Source of the DNA: Terriglobus aquaticus
GTDB taxonomy: Bacteria > Acidobacteriota > Terriglobia > Terriglobales > Acidobacteriaceae
Length of the DNA stretch: 64,000 nt
Direction: 5' to 3'
Assembly: GCF_025685415.1 (NCBI RefSeq)
Contig: NZ_JAGSYB010000001.1
Location: 1,736,001-1,800,000 of the forward strand
Positions 36,782 through 46,429 of the stretch are shown piece after piece. The first letter of the stretch is position 1. Every line of letters starts with the position of its first letter. Under the pieces are notes generated by a model. It ran no database searches and was not told the DNA's origin. It saw nothing but the letters and a program-made list of their open reading frames with translations. Position numbers and translations under genes: made by a program.

Positions 36782-36787
36782 CCCCTC

Positions 36788-38305
36788 ATGCTGTGGTCTC
36801 ACATCCTGCGCGAAACCACGGCGCTTGCGTCCAACCCCGGCTCCGACCCCAACATCACGGACGTGGTGTACGACTCACGGCAGGCCGGCGCCGGCTCACT
36901 CTTCGTCGCCATGCGCGGTGGCACCGCCGACGGCAATCGCTACATCCGCCAGGTTCGCCAGCAGGGTGCGGCGGCAGTGATCACCGACTCGCGCGAGACC
37001 TTTGCCTTTCTGGACAGCTCTGAGTCGCCCGTAGCCCTGGTCGAACACGGCCGCCGCGCCCTCGCGCAAGCCTCCGCCGCCTTCTTTGCGCATCCCGAGC
37101 GCCAACTCGCCACCACCGCCGTGACCGGCACCAACGGCAAAACCACCACCGCATTCCTCACGGAGGCTCTGCTCGCACGAGCGGAACGCACCACGCTCCT
37201 GCTGGGTACGGTCGAAACCCGCGTTGCAGGCCGCGTTCTCGAGAGCAAACACACCACTCCGGAAGCGCGCGACCTGTACGCCCTCTTCCGGCAAGCCGTC
37301 GACGCCGGCGCGACCGAAGCCGTGATGGAGATGAGCTCGCACGCGCTCGACCAGGAGCGTGTCTTTGGCATCCCCGTCGACGTCGCAATCTTCACCAATC
37401 TCACGCAGGACCACCTGGACTATCACGGCACCATGGACAGCTACGCCGCGGCGAAGGCGCGCCTCTTCCAGGGCGTCGGTGCGCCACCGCCGCGCGTCGC
37501 CATCGTCAACGCAGACGACGCCTACAGCAGCACCATGCTCGCCGCGGCTGCTCCCTGCCAGACCACCTGGCGCTACAGCCTGCAGGACCGCGCGGCTGAC
37601 TTCTTCGCCACCGACCTGCGCCTCTCGGCCGACGGCACTCGCTTTGCACTGCAAAGTCCCTTCGGCGAAGCGCTCGTCACGTCGCCCCTCGTTGGCCGGG
37701 TAAACGTGTACAACCTTGCCGCTGCCATAGCCGCCGCACTCGCGCGCGGTCTCGATCTAGACACCGTTGTCGCCTCCGCCGCCGAACTCGCACCCGTTCC
37801 CGGCCGTTTTGAATCCGTCGCCAACACACTCGGCTTGACGGTGCTCGTCGACTACGCCCACACCGACGACGCCCTGACCAACGTGCTCAACCTTGCCCGC
37901 GAACTTGCCGGCAACGCACGCGTCCTCACGCTCTTCGGCTGCGGCGGCGACCGCGACCGCACCAAGCGTCCGAAGATGGGCCGCGCCGCCGCACTCGGCT
38001 CTGACCTCGTCGTCATCACGAGCGACAACCCGCGCAGCGAAGACCCCGCCACCATCGCCGCCGAAGCTCTGCAGGGCGTGCGCGAAGCAGGTGGTGACGC
38101 CGAGGTCGTCCTGGATCGCGCCGCCGCGATCGCGCACATCCTGCGGCTCGCCCGCAAGGGCGACATTGTCATCCTCGCCGGCAAAGGCCACGAAAAAACA
38201 CAGACCGCGAACGGCAGCAGCCTTCCGTTCGACGACGTTGCCGTTGCCGCCGCCGCGCTCCGCACCCTCGAACACGAGCAACAGAAGGACCCCAGGCACG
38301 CATGA
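36788..38305 (+). CDS. murE: UDP-MurNAc-L-Ala-D-Glu: meso-diaminopimelate ligase
   Basis: 505 aa Mur ligase adding the third peptide residue. ATP loop TGTNGKTTTAF, and the specificity motif DNPR (D413-R416, followed by SEDP), which marks meso-diaminopimelate rather than lysine use, as expected for a didermic bacterium. First gene of the murE-murF-mraY-murD run; ATGA overlap with murF. Confidence 0.97.
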   Translation: MLWSHILRETTALASNPGSDPNITDVVYDSRQAGAGSLFVAMRGGTADGNRYIRQVRQQGAAAVITDSRETFAFLDSSESPVALVEHGRRALAQASAAFFAHPERQLATTAVTGTNGKTTTAFLTEALLARAERTTLLLGTVETRVAGRVLESKHTTPEARDLYALFRQAVDAGATEAVMEMSSHALDQERVFGIPVDVAIFTNLTQDHLDYHGTMDSYAAAKARLFQGVGAPPPRVAIVNADDAYSSTMLAAAAPCQTTWRYSLQDRAADFFATDLRLSADGTRFALQSPFGEALVTSPLVGRVNVYNLAAAIAAALARGLDLDTVVASAAELAPVPGRFESVANTLGLTVLVDYAHTDDALTNVLNLARELAGNARVLTLFGCGGDRDRTKRPKMGRAAALGSDLVVITSDNPRSEDPATIAAEALQGVREAGGDAEVVLDRAAAIAHILRLARKGDIVILAGKGHEKTQTANGSSLPFDDVAVAAAALRTLEHEQQKDPRHA

Positions 38306-39702
38306 AGCTCACCCTCGGACAGATCGGCGACATCCTCCACGCCGAAGGCGACTACAACACCGCGACCGCGGCTTACGGCTACTCCATCGACACGCGCACC
38401 CTTGCCGCCGGCGATCTCTATTTCGCCGTCACCGGCGAACGCCTTGACGGTCACGACTTCGTCGAAGCCGCGCTGGAGAAAGGTGCAGCAGCCGCAGTCA
38501 TCAGCACCCGCTGGGTCGTGCCGGATACCGTGGATCCCACCAAACTGCTTCGCGTTCCCGACAGCGAAGACTGCGTGCTGCGCGCCATGCAGACACTCGC
38601 TCGCGCCGTCCGCCGCATGTGGTCCGCGCACCCGCTCGCCACGGGCGAACCGCGCCGCGTCATCGGCATCACCGGTTCCGCCGGCAAGACGACCACCAAG
38701 GAGTGTGTCGCCGCCGTGCTCTCCGCGCGCTTCCACGTGCTCAAGTCCGCCGGTAACCTGAACAACGGCTTCGGCCTGCCGCTGCAACTGCTCAAGCTGG
38801 AGCCCGAGCACGAGGTCGCCGTGCTTGAAATGGGCATGAACCATGCAGGCGAGATCACCGCGCTTGCCCGCATTGCCGAGCCCGACTGGGCCGTCGTCTC
38901 CAACGTCGCGCCGGTCCACCTGGAGCACTTTGCGGACGGTATCCAGGGCATCGCCAACGCGAAGTACGAACTCGTGCAGGCGCTGCCGCCGGAAGGCGTT
39001 CCCTTCCTCAACGCCGACGACACCCACGTCCGCACCTTCAGCCGCAACCGCGAGCAGCACACCGTCTTCTTCGGCGTGGAACACGAGGCTCCCATCCGCG
39101 CCACGGACGTCCAGAACCTCGGCGCAGACGGCATGCAGTTCACCGCGCTCGCCTACGGCGAAACCATGCCCGCGCACATTGCGCTGCTCGGCGAACACAA
39201 CGTCCTCAACGCGCTCGCTGCCATCGCCGTCGGCCGCAAGGCAGGCATCCCGCTCGAGCGCTGCGTAGAGGCTCTCTCCGCCCTCACCCCCGCCGATAAG
39301 CGCGGGGAGCTTCTGCACTGGCACGGCGCGAAAATCATCAACGACTGCTACAACAGCAATCCTCGCGCGCTCGACAGCATGAGCACCGCGCTCATGGCCG
39401 TTCGCGCGGACCGCCGCATCGTCGTCGCGGGCGAGATGCTGGAACTCGGCCCGGAAGCCGCGCACCTCCACCGCTGCTGCGGTCAGCACATGCGCCGCAT
39501 CGGCATCGACCGCCTCATCGCCGTACGCGGAGAGGCCATCCACATCGCCGAAGGCTTCGGCGAAGGCGCCATCTTCGTCGACACTCCCGAACAGGCCGGC
39601 GAATGGCTCCACAACAATCTGCACACCGGCGACGCCGTCTTGCTGAAGGCCTCGCGCGGCGTCCGCCTGGAACGAGCCCTCAGCGCTCTCACACCGGAAT
39701 AG
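38302..39702 (+). CDS. murF: UDP-MurNAc-tripeptide: D-Ala-D-Ala ligase
   Basis: 466 aa Mur ligase that completes the pentapeptide. ATP loop GSAGKTTTKE, MNHAGEI, and INDCYNSNPRALDS are MurF signatures. Starts inside the murE stop (ATGA). Confidence 0.97.
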   Translation: MKLTLGQIGDILHAEGDYNTATAAYGYSIDTRTLAAGDLYFAVTGERLDGHDFVEAALEKGAAAAVISTRWVVPDTVDPTKLLRVPDSEDCVLRAMQTLARAVRRMWSAHPLATGEPRRVIGITGSAGKTTTKECVAAVLSARFHVLKSAGNLNNGFGLPLQLLKLEPEHEVAVLEMGMNHAGEITALARIAEPDWAVVSNVAPVHLEHFADGIQGIANAKYELVQALPPEGVPFLNADDTHVRTFSRNREQHTVFFGVEHEAPIRATDVQNLGADGMQFTALAYGETMPAHIALLGEHNVLNALAAIAVGRKAGIPLERCVEALSALTPADKRGELLHWHGAKIINDCYNSNPRALDSMSTALMAVRADRRIVVAGEMLELGPEAAHLHRCCGQHMRRIGIDRLIAVRGEAIHIAEGFGEGAIFVDTPEQAGEWLHNNLHTGDAVLLKASRGVRLERALSALTPE

Positions 39703-39810
39703 CCCCGCTCAGCAGGCTTCCGTTCTCTCCGGGCGAACATCGGCGGATGCCCGAAGACCGTCGTGCTCCGGTAATCTGAAAGCACTGCACCCGGCCCGCG
39801 CGGAGGAACG

Positions 39811-40947
39811 TTGCTCTACTGGCTCCTGTACGAAAAGCTCTACCCCATCTTCCGCGTCTTTCGCATCTTCCGGTATCTCACCTTTCGCTGCGTCTTCGCC
39901 AGCCTGACCGCCCTGCTAATCGGCATGCTGATCGGTCCATTTGTCATCCGGCGCCTGCGCGAGTTCCAAATCGGGCAGTACATCCGCGACGAAGGCCCCG
40001 AGAGCCACAAGACCAAGTCCGGCACGCCCACCATGGGCGGCGTGCTCATCGCCATCGCCATCCTCATCCCCACGCTGCTGTGGAGCGACCTGCGCAACCC
40101 GTTCGTCTGGCTCGTCATGGCGTCGACCGCGGCGTTCGCCGGCATCGGCTTCGCGGACGACTACATTAAGGTCGTACACAAGCGGAACCTGGGCCTGACC
40201 GGCCGGCAGAAACTTGCGCTGCAGTTCCTCGTCTCCGGCGCGGTCGCGGTCACGCTCACCATTCTTCAGGGCAAGGGCTTCTATTCCACACGGCTCGTCG
40301 TTCCCTTCCTGAAGCACTTCCGGCCCGACCTGATCATCGGCTCCATCCACTACACGCCCGGCCTGTACTGGGTGTCCTTCCTGCCGTTCGTGCTCTTCGT
40401 CATGTTCGTCATCACGGGCGCATCCAACGCCGTAAACCTGACGGACGGCCTGGACGGCCTCGCCATTGGCTGCACCATCGTCGCCGCCGGCGCACTCACG
40501 GTGCTCACCTATGTCAGCGGTCACGTGGTCTTCTCCGACTATCTCGAACTCCAGCGCATGCCCCTGGTCGGCGAACTGACCATCTTTTGCGGCGCCATGG
40601 TCGGAGCCTCCATCAGCTTCCTTTGGTACAACGCCCACCCCGCCGAAATCTTCATGGGCGACGTCGGCTCGCTCATGCTCGGTGGCGCAATCGCCACCGT
40701 CGCCGTCGTCATCAAGCAGGAGCTTTTGCTCCCCTTCATCGGCGGCGTCTTCATCCTGGAGGCGCTCAGCGTCATGCTCCAGGTGGGCAGCTACAAGCTG
40801 CGCGGAGGCAAGCGCATCTTCAAAATGGCACCGCTGCACCACCACTTCGAGCTCAGCGGCTGGTCCGAGTCCAAGGTCATCACCCGCTTCTGGATTCTCG
40901 CCCTCGTCTTCGCCCTCTTCGCGCTTACGACGCTCAAGCTGCGTTAG
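39811..40947 (+). CDS. mraY: Phospho-MurNAc-pentapeptide transferase
   Basis: 378 aa, ten-helix membrane enzyme that makes lipid I from UDP-MurNAc-pentapeptide and undecaprenyl phosphate. Seen: [12 protein letters not shown], the FADDYIK catalytic Asp pair, [10 protein letters not shown] and MAPLHHHFE. The TTG start at 39811 is supported by GGAGG at 39802-39806 and by the normal MraY N terminus. 12 bp before murD; 108 bp after murF, with no clear hairpin between. Confidence 0.97.
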   Translation: MLYWLLYEKLYPIFRVFRIFRYLTFRCVFASLTALLIGMLIGPFVIRRLREFQIGQYIRDEGPESHKTKSGTPTMGGVLIAIAILIPTLLWSDLRNPFVWLVMASTAAFAGIGFADDYIKVVHKRNLGLTGRQKLALQFLVSGAVAVTLTILQGKGFYSTRLVVPFLKHFRPDLIIGSIHYTPGLYWVSFLPFVLFVMFVITGASNAVNLTDGLDGLAIGCTIVAAGALTVLTYVSGHVVFSDYLELQRMPLVGELTIFCGAMVGASISFLWYNAHPAEIFMGDVGSLMLGGAIATVAVVIKQELLLPFIGGVFILEALSVMLQVGSYKLRGGKRIFKMAPLHHHFELSGWSESKVITRFWILALVFALFALTTLKLR

Positions 40948-40959
40948 CCTGTAGACCGC

Positions 40960-42321
40960 ATGGACCTGAAGAACAAGCGCGTCCTCGTCGTCGGCCTCGG
41001 CAAGTCTGGTGTCTCCGCCGCCCTTTACCTGCGGCGCATGGGCGCCCGCGTCACCGTCTCCGACGCACGGCCCAGCGAGTCACTCGCCAACGAAATACCC
41101 GCCCTGCTCGCGGCCGGTGTCATGGTCGAAACCGGCGGTCACGGCGTGCTCACCTTCCGCCGCCAGGACCTCGTCGTCGTCTCGCCCGGCGTTCCTCTCT
41201 CCACGCCAGAAATCCAGCAGGTCCTGCGCTACGGCACACCTCTCATCGGTGAACTCGAGCTCGCCGCACAGTCCATGCAGGGCCGCGTGATTGCCATCAC
41301 CGGCTCCAACGGCAAGACCACCACGACCTCGCTCATCGGTCACATCCTGCGCCATGCCGGACTCACCACCCAAGTCGGCGGCAACATCGGCCTGCCTGTC
41401 GTCGAACTGCTCGCAGCGGACACGCCAGACACCTGGAACGTGCTCGAAGTCTCCAGCTTCCAGCTCGAAACCATTCAGACCTTTCGCCCGCACATCGCTC
41501 TGGTGCTCAACATCACGCCGGACCACCTCGACCGCCACGGCACTTTCGAAAACTACGCCGCGGCCAAGGCGCGCATCACCGAAAACCAGACCGCAGCCGA
41601 CCATCTGATCTTGAACGCCGAAGACAAGCCCACGCAGATGATCGCGGCAAAAACCGCTGCGCAAATCCACTGGTTCAGCGGCAACCGCCGCGTCAAGCAG
41701 GGCGCGTTCGTGCACAACGACGGCATCTATCTCATCCGCAGCGAGGGCGACACACCCGAACCCGTCCTGCCCCTCGTGGAGATCCCGCTGCGCGGCGCGC
41801 ACAACGTCGAAAACGTGCTCGCCGCCATCCAGGCCGCAGCCCTCGCCGGCGTGTCCCTCGCCACCATTCGCGAGGCGATCGGCACCTTCCGCGCCGTCGA
41901 CCATCGGCTCCAGTTCGTCGCCAACGTGAAGGGTGTCGACTTCTACAACGACTCAAAAGCCACCAATGTCGACGCCACCATCAAGGCGCTGCAATCGTTC
42001 GATCGCGGCGTCCGCCTCATCCTCGGCGGCAAAGACAAGGGCAGCGACTACACCGTTCTCGCGCCGCTGCTGCGTGAGCGCGCCTCCGCCGTCTACACCA
42101 TCGGCGCCGCCGCACAGAAGATCGAGCAGCAACTCGCTAACGTCGTCCCAATCCGCCACTGCGAGACGCTGCAGAACGCGCTCACTCGCGCCACGGCGGA
42201 AGCACGCACCGGCGACACCGTCCTGCTCGCTCCGGCCTGCGCCTCCTTCGACCAGTTCCAAAGCTACGAACACCGAGGCCGCGTCTTCGCAGACCTGGTG
42301 CACGCCCTCAGCAACGCTTGA
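40960..42321 (+). CDS. murD: UDP-MurNAc-L-alanine: D-glutamate ligase
   Basis: 453 aa Mur ligase. N-terminal Rossmann start VLVVGLGKSGVSAALYL, ATP loop TGSNGKTTTT, then VSSFQLET and NDSKATNVDAT. In many genomes murD is followed by ftsW-murG-murC, but here it is followed by an unrelated alginate lyase gene, so the division cluster is split. Confidence 0.97.
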   Translation: MDLKNKRVLVVGLGKSGVSAALYLRRMGARVTVSDARPSESLANEIPALLAAGVMVETGGHGVLTFRRQDLVVVSPGVPLSTPEIQQVLRYGTPLIGELELAAQSMQGRVIAITGSNGKTTTTSLIGHILRHAGLTTQVGGNIGLPVVELLAADTPDTWNVLEVSSFQLETIQTFRPHIALVLNITPDHLDRHGTFENYAAAKARITENQTAADHLILNAEDKPTQMIAAKTAAQIHWFSGNRRVKQGAFVHNDGIYLIRSEGDTPEPVLPLVEIPLRGAHNVENVLAAIQAAALAGVSLATIREAIGTFRAVDHRLQFVANVKGVDFYNDSKATNVDATIKALQSFDRGVRLILGGKDKGSDYTVLAPLLRERASAVYTIGAAAQKIEQQLANVVPIRHCETLQNALTRATAEARTGDTVLLAPACASFDQFQSYEHRGRVFADLVHALSNA

Positions 42322-42404
42322 GCGCTGCGCAGTCGGGCCGCATGGCGTCCCGCCGCATCAACAACGCGCCGTTTTGACGCGCGCAGCTCACCCCGGCAAG
42401 CGAG

Positions 42405-42410
42405 TACGAT
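42405..42410 (+). promoter_or_regulatory. -10-like TACGAT box of the alginate lyase gene
   Basis: TACGAT 7 nt before the ATG at 42418. Confidence 0.45.
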
Positions 42411-42417
42411 CAAGCGC

Positions 42418-43572
42418 ATGGGGCGTGCATTCAGTTCCGGCCTTCCTCTCGCGCTGGCGATGCTCGGCGCCACGGCCCGCGCGGAACATGTAGTCGCGCC
42501 AAAGGCCTCCCTCCTCGACATCACCGCTCGTCGCGCGGAGCTGAAGGCGAATCGCAACCCTCGCGTCACAGAAGCGGTGCAGCATCTGGACTCCTGCGTC
42601 GCCCTGCCAGCGGTTCCCGCGCCCACCGGCCGCATGCTCATCCCGCACCACTATCTCAGCGGCAGCCACGGCCCGGTCAACCCCGAAGAAGCCAAGATCA
42701 CCCACACCTACAACGAGTTCGAACGCCGCATCTCCGCAGGCATGAACCAGTTCGTAGCCAACGGCAGCCACGCCGAGGCCGACTGCGCCCAGCAGCAGAT
42801 CGACACCTGGGCACAGGCTGCAACGCTCCTCGACTACGACCCCAAGGAAAGCTCGCAGGCCTGGTTTCAGGTCGAATGGACGCTCTCCTCCGTGGCAATC
42901 GCCGAATCCGTTCTGGTGAACGATCCCGCGCTCAATCAGCCCATTCTTCAGCGCGACATCGCCTGGATGAACAAGGTCGCGCACCGCACGGTCGACTTCG
43001 ACAAAGCCAGCAACCAGCGCAACAACCACCACTACTGGCGAGGCCTGGCTGCCACCGCCGTCGGCGTGGTCTCGTCCGACGATGACCTCTTCACCTTCGG
43101 CCTCAACACCTTCCGTGAAGCCGTGAACGAGATTGACGCGAACGGCGCTTTTCCGCAGGAGATGGCCCGCCACGAACGCGCCATCCACTACCAGGAGTTC
43201 GCGCTGCAACCGCTGATACCCATCGCCGAATTCGCGGAGCGCCAGCACATCGACCTCGATGCCTACAAGTCGCCCACCGGCAAAACCATCGCCGACGCGG
43301 TCGCTTTCCTTGGCCGTGCCGTCGCAAATCCGTCCATCGTGAAGCAGTACGCCTCCGAGGACCAGATGGTCGAATCCAACGCACGCGACTTCTACTCCTT
43401 TGCCGACTTCTACCTGCACCGCTTCGGCATCAACAGCACCACGCAGCAGCTCGCGAACGGCATGACCGCACCCAGCTACGCCAGCCGTATCGGCGGCAAC
43501 ACCACCGTGCTCGCCGCACCCACGCAACTCTCAACCGCGGCAACGACCAACACTTCAGCGAACACGCGCTGA
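42418..43572 (+). CDS. Alginate lyase, polysaccharide lyase family 5
   Basis: 384 aa, probably exported (short hydrophobic N terminus LPLALAMLGATARA). The PL5 alpha-helical barrel signature NNHHYWRGLAATAV (202-215; canonical NNHSYW) and the catalytic-type RHERAIHYQ (251-259) are present, so beta-elimination of mannuronate-rich chains is likely. The stop codon lies inside an 8-bp tandem repeat. Own promoter-like box suggests independence from the mur cluster. Confidence 0.87.
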   Translation: MGRAFSSGLPLALAMLGATARAEHVVAPKASLLDITARRAELKANRNPRVTEAVQHLDSCVALPAVPAPTGRMLIPHHYLSGSHGPVNPEEAKITHTYNEFERRISAGMNQFVANGSHAEADCAQQQIDTWAQAATLLDYDPKESSQAWFQVEWTLSSVAIAESVLVNDPALNQPILQRDIAWMNKVAHRTVDFDKASNQRNNHHYWRGLAATAVGVVSSDDDLFTFGLNTFREAVNEIDANGAFPQEMARHERAIHYQEFALQPLIPIAEFAERQHIDLDAYKSPTGKTIADAVAFLGRAVANPSIVKQYASEDQMVESNARDFYSFADFYLHRFGINSTTQQLANGMTAPSYASRIGGNTTVLAAPTQLSTAATTNTSANTR

Positions 43573-43603
43573 CTTGCTGACTCGCTGACCTGCTGACTGG
43601 CTG
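43568..43603 (+). repeat. Tandem repeat of an 8-bp unit (GCTGACTN), 4.5 copies
   Basis: Units GCTGACTT, GCTGACTC, GCTGACCT, GCTGACTG and partial GCTG run without gaps over the alginate lyase stop codon into the short gap before the VWA gene. Each copy holds an in-phase TGA in some frame. Confidence 0.9.
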
Positions 43604-43609
43604 TTCCAG

Positions 43610-44875
43610 ATGAAACGCACCCGCTACACCAAGTACAACGGCGACCTCGCCAGCGAGCTCGCGCTCGACGACCTGATGCAGGCGCTCTCCGACTTCCTGC
43701 TCGACTCCGGCTTCCAGGACCCCTTCTCGCAGTTCCAGGAACTCAACGGGGAGCACACGCTGGAGAACCTGCGCGAAGCTCTGCGCCAGGTGCTCGAATC
43801 CGGCGAGTTCATGAACGAAGACGAACAGGCCCGCTTTGACGAGATGGACGCCGACCAGCGCGAGCAGATGCTCAGCGACCTCATCGACCGCATGCAGGCC
43901 GAGAACTTCATCAGTTCCGACCAGCAGCAGCCCGGCCAGTACTCTGATGGCAAAGTTGATCACGCCAACTCACCCGGCGACATCGCGCAGCCCGCGCCAC
44001 CGCAGGGCGACGCGCGCTTCAACGTCACCGACAAGTCCATGGACTTCCTCGGCTACCGCACCCTGCGCGACCTGCTGGGCGCCAACGGCCGCGCCATCGC
44101 CGGTCGCCACGAAACGCGCTACGAGGCCAGCGGCGTCGAGTCCTCCGGATCCTCCAAGCCCTACGAATTCGGCGACGTCCTGAACCTCGACGTCAACGCC
44201 ACGCTCTCGAACGCCATGCAGCGCGAGGGCATCGGCCTGCCGCTCAACGTCGAGTACAGCGACCTCGAAATCCGCCAGTCCGAGTACCAGAGCGCCTGCT
44301 CCACCGTGGTCATGCTCGACTGCTCCCACTCGATGATCCTCTACGGCGAAGATCGCTTCACGCCCGCCAAGCGCGTCGCCATGGCGCTCTCACACCTCAT
44401 CCGCACGCAGTACCCCGGCGACGACCTTCACCTCGTCCTCTTCCACGATTCCGCAGAAGAGATGCCCGTGCAGCAGGTCGCCCGCGTCAAGGTCGGCCCC
44501 TGGTACACCAATACCCGAGAAGGCCTGCGCGTCGCGCAACGCATCCTGCGCCGCAGCAACAAGGCAATGAAGCAGATCGTCATGATCACCGACGGCAAGC
44601 CCTCTGCGCTTACCATGCCGGACGGCCGAATCTACAAAAACGCCTTCGGCCTCGATCCCATCGTCATCGCCGAAACGCTGGAAGAGGTGAACCGCTGCAA
44701 GCGAGCCGGCATCGTCATCAACACCTTCATGCTCGCGCAGGACTTCGCCCTCATGCAGTTCGTCCAGCGCGTCACCGCCATGTGCCGCGGCAAGGCCTAT
44801 TTCACCAGCCCCGAACGCCTCGGCAGCTACGTCCTCATGGACTTCATGCAGCGCCGCATGAAGACCATCCAGTAG
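43610..44875 (+). CDS. CoxE/YehP-type VWA protein
   Basis: 421 aa soluble protein. An acidic, helix-rich N-terminal half (about 1-130; ELNGEHTLENLREALRQVLESGEF) precedes a VWA domain (about 231-410) with MIDAS DCSHSM (D237, S239, S241) and VMITDGKPSAL. Cytoplasmic VWA proteins of this kind usually work with a MoxR AAA+ ATPase as a metal-insertion or remodelling chaperone; no moxR gene is in the window. Convergent with the next gene, which ends one base away. Confidence 0.85.
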   Translation: MKRTRYTKYNGDLASELALDDLMQALSDFLLDSGFQDPFSQFQELNGEHTLENLREALRQVLESGEFMNEDEQARFDEMDADQREQMLSDLIDRMQAENFISSDQQQPGQYSDGKVDHANSPGDIAQPAPPQGDARFNVTDKSMDFLGYRTLRDLLGANGRAIAGRHETRYEASGVESSGSSKPYEFGDVLNLDVNATLSNAMQREGIGLPLNVEYSDLEIRQSEYQSACSTVVMLDCSHSMILYGEDRFTPAKRVAMALSHLIRTQYPGDDLHLVLFHDSAEEMPVQQVARVKVGPWYTNTREGLRVAQRILRRSNKAMKQIVMITDGKPSALTMPDGRIYKNAFGLDPIVIAETLEEVNRCKRAGIVINTFMLAQDFALMQFVQRVTAMCRGKAYFTSPERLGSYVLMDFMQRRMKTIQ

Positions 44876-44876
44876 C

Positions 44877-45854
44877 TCAGTCGTTCGCGGACCTCCCGCC
44901 AAGCGCGCGGCGCACACCGCGATAGCTCTTCTTCAGCGCACCACCGGTGTGCCGCGCCGCACTGCCCAGCGCGTGCCCGGTTTTATCCGTCGTCACTACC
45001 ATCGCTGTGTTCGTCCCACGCGCGCCGGTGGACGCGCCAAGCCCAGCTCCACCCAGCCCTGCGTTGACACCCAGAATCGCAGCCTGCGCTGGCCGCTTCT
45101 CCGGCGTCGCCCACGCAATGTCCGTCTCCGGCAACCGCTCCAGCCGCGACATGCGGGCCACAGTGAAGTCTGAACGTGTCATCTTCTCCAGCAGCGGCCA
45201 TTGCGGCGCATGCGTCCACGCCACACTCGGCACGTTCGCCTCACCAAGATTGATCAAGTCACCCGCCGGCAGTTCGTGCATGTGCACGCATCGATCGCCA
45301 CCGCAACCGTAGTTGCACAGCCGTTCGGCGAAGTACGAGGCATGCTTCCCCGCGGAGACCCACACGCGCGCGCCGTGATCGACAGCATCGATCGTCGACG
45401 CCCGCGTCACCTGCCCTGCATCGCACACCGTGTCCTCGTGCGCCGCTGCGTACCACGCACTCGCCTTCCAAGACTCTCCATCGGAACGCAGCAGCACCGC
45501 TACGTGCTCCGTATCCAGCGCATGCCCCATCTCACCGCAGTCGCGCCGCCACAGATGGTAGTAGTGAATCTCCACCTCACCGGCCCGCCCACCAGGACTC
45601 GCCTGCGCATAGATCGTGCCGTCGTCCGCACCCACCCGCGGCACCGAAGCATCCGGCACAAACCGCGCCGGCACCTTCGAACAGTCGTTCTCGCTCACCA
45701 TCCAAACCGGCCGAAACTGCTCAATCAGCCGCGCCTCCAGCGCATCGCTCAGCCCATCACCATCCGAATCGATCCCTGCGACCCGCTGGCCGCTCGCCGC
45801 GGACACAAACACGCAACTCGCAGCGATCAGGAAACAAGCAGCGGTTCGTGTCAT
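44877..45854 (-). CDS. Exported protein with calcium-loop motif, Vps62-like
   Basis: 325 aa with signal peptide (about 1-22). IDSDGDGLSDALE (28-40) matches a DxDxDGxxD calcium loop. The central part contains paired cysteines and the ARVWVSAGKHASYF motif, resembling the GxHASY block of Vps62-related secreted proteins. The C terminus is Gly/Ala-rich and basic. No enzymatic role visible. TAGCAT lies exactly 6 nt before the ATG. Confidence 0.75.
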   Translation of the reverse strand: MTRTAACFLIAASCVFVSAASGQRVAGIDSDGDGLSDALEARLIEQFRPVWMVSENDCSKVPARFVPDASVPRVGADDGTIYAQASPGGRAGEVEIHYYHLWRRDCGEMGHALDTEHVAVLLRSDGESWKASAWYAAAHEDTVCDAGQVTRASTIDAVDHGARVWVSAGKHASYFAERLCNYGCGGDRCVHMHELPAGDLINLGEANVPSVAWTHAPQWPLLEKMTRSDFTVARMSRLERLPETDIAWATPEKRPAQAAILGVNAGLGGAGLGASTGARGTNTAMVVTTDKTGHALGSAARHTGGALKKSYRGVRRALGGRSAND

Positions 45855-45860
45855 ACAGGC

Positions 45861-45866
45861 ATGCTA
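45861..45866 (-). promoter_or_regulatory. -10-like TAGCAT box of the Vps62-like gene (leaderless type)
   Basis: TAGCAT on the minus strand, 6 nt before the ATG at 45854; 19 bp from the divergent TACACT box at 45886-45891. Confidence 0.4.
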
Positions 45867-45885
45867 CGCGCGTAGGATCGCCAGT

Positions 45886-45891
45886 TACACT
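45886..45891 (+). promoter_or_regulatory. -10-like TACACT box of the small membrane protein gene
   Basis: TACACT 10 nt before the ATG at 45902. Confidence 0.35.
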
Positions 45892-45901
45892 CAGACGCAA
45901 C

Positions 45902-46396
45902 ATGGTCGCATCGCTTCGACGAGCTCGGGTCGCAATCGGCATCGTGATGCTCGGCCTTTTCGTCTCCGGCGTGACTGCTTTCCCGCTCGAGACCGAATTG
46001 CGCGGCTTTGTTCGCCTGCTTCACCGTCCGGCACTCGTCAGCTTTGCAATGCAAAGTCATCTTCTGCCCTGGTTTGAACGCGTTCTCCAGGCGCTCACTG
46101 ACGCAAATCAGCGCTACCCATTTCTCGCATACGGGACAGACTGGCTCGCCTTCGCTCACCTGGTACTCGCAGTCCTGTTCATCGGCCCCTTTGTGGATCC
46201 GGTCCGCAACAAGTGGGTCTTGCAATTTGGCTTGATCGCCTGCGCCGGCGTCTTGCCTCTTACCTTCATCGCAGGGCCGATCCGGACCATCCCGTTCGGC
46301 TGGAGTCTTATCGACAGCTCCTTCGGCGTGTTCGGCTGCGTTCCTCTCGTCGTCGCCCTGCGACAGGTGCGTCGACTGGAGCGCCAGCACCTGTGA
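45902..46396 (+). CDS. Four-helix membrane protein, unknown
   Basis: 164 aa with about four hydrophobic segments (VAIGIVMLGLFVSGVTAF; LAFAHLVLAVLFIGPFV; FGLIACAGVLPLTFIAGPI; SFGVFGCVPLVVAL) and short charged loops. I do not recognise a family. The ATG at 45902 is chosen because an upstream in-frame ATG at 45848 would overlap the divergent gene and its promoter box. Confidence 0.7.
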   Translation: MVASLRRARVAIGIVMLGLFVSGVTAFPLETELRGFVRLLHRPALVSFAMQSHLLPWFERVLQALTDANQRYPFLAYGTDWLAFAHLVLAVLFIGPFVDPVRNKWVLQFGLIACAGVLPLTFIAGPIRTIPFGWSLIDSSFGVFGCVPLVVALRQVRRLERQHL

Positions 46397-46429
46397 AGCT
46401 CCGGCTCACTTCTTTCTCGCATCGATCAC

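Noticed and set aside
37852-39624. Minus-strand open frame of 590 codons opposite murE/murF
   Set aside because: Antisense to two complete Mur ligases; composition typical of a GC-driven shadow frame.
42374-42410. TTGACG as a -35 box for the alginate lyase promoter
   Set aside because: Spacing to TACGAT is 25 bp, too long for a normal sigma70 promoter.
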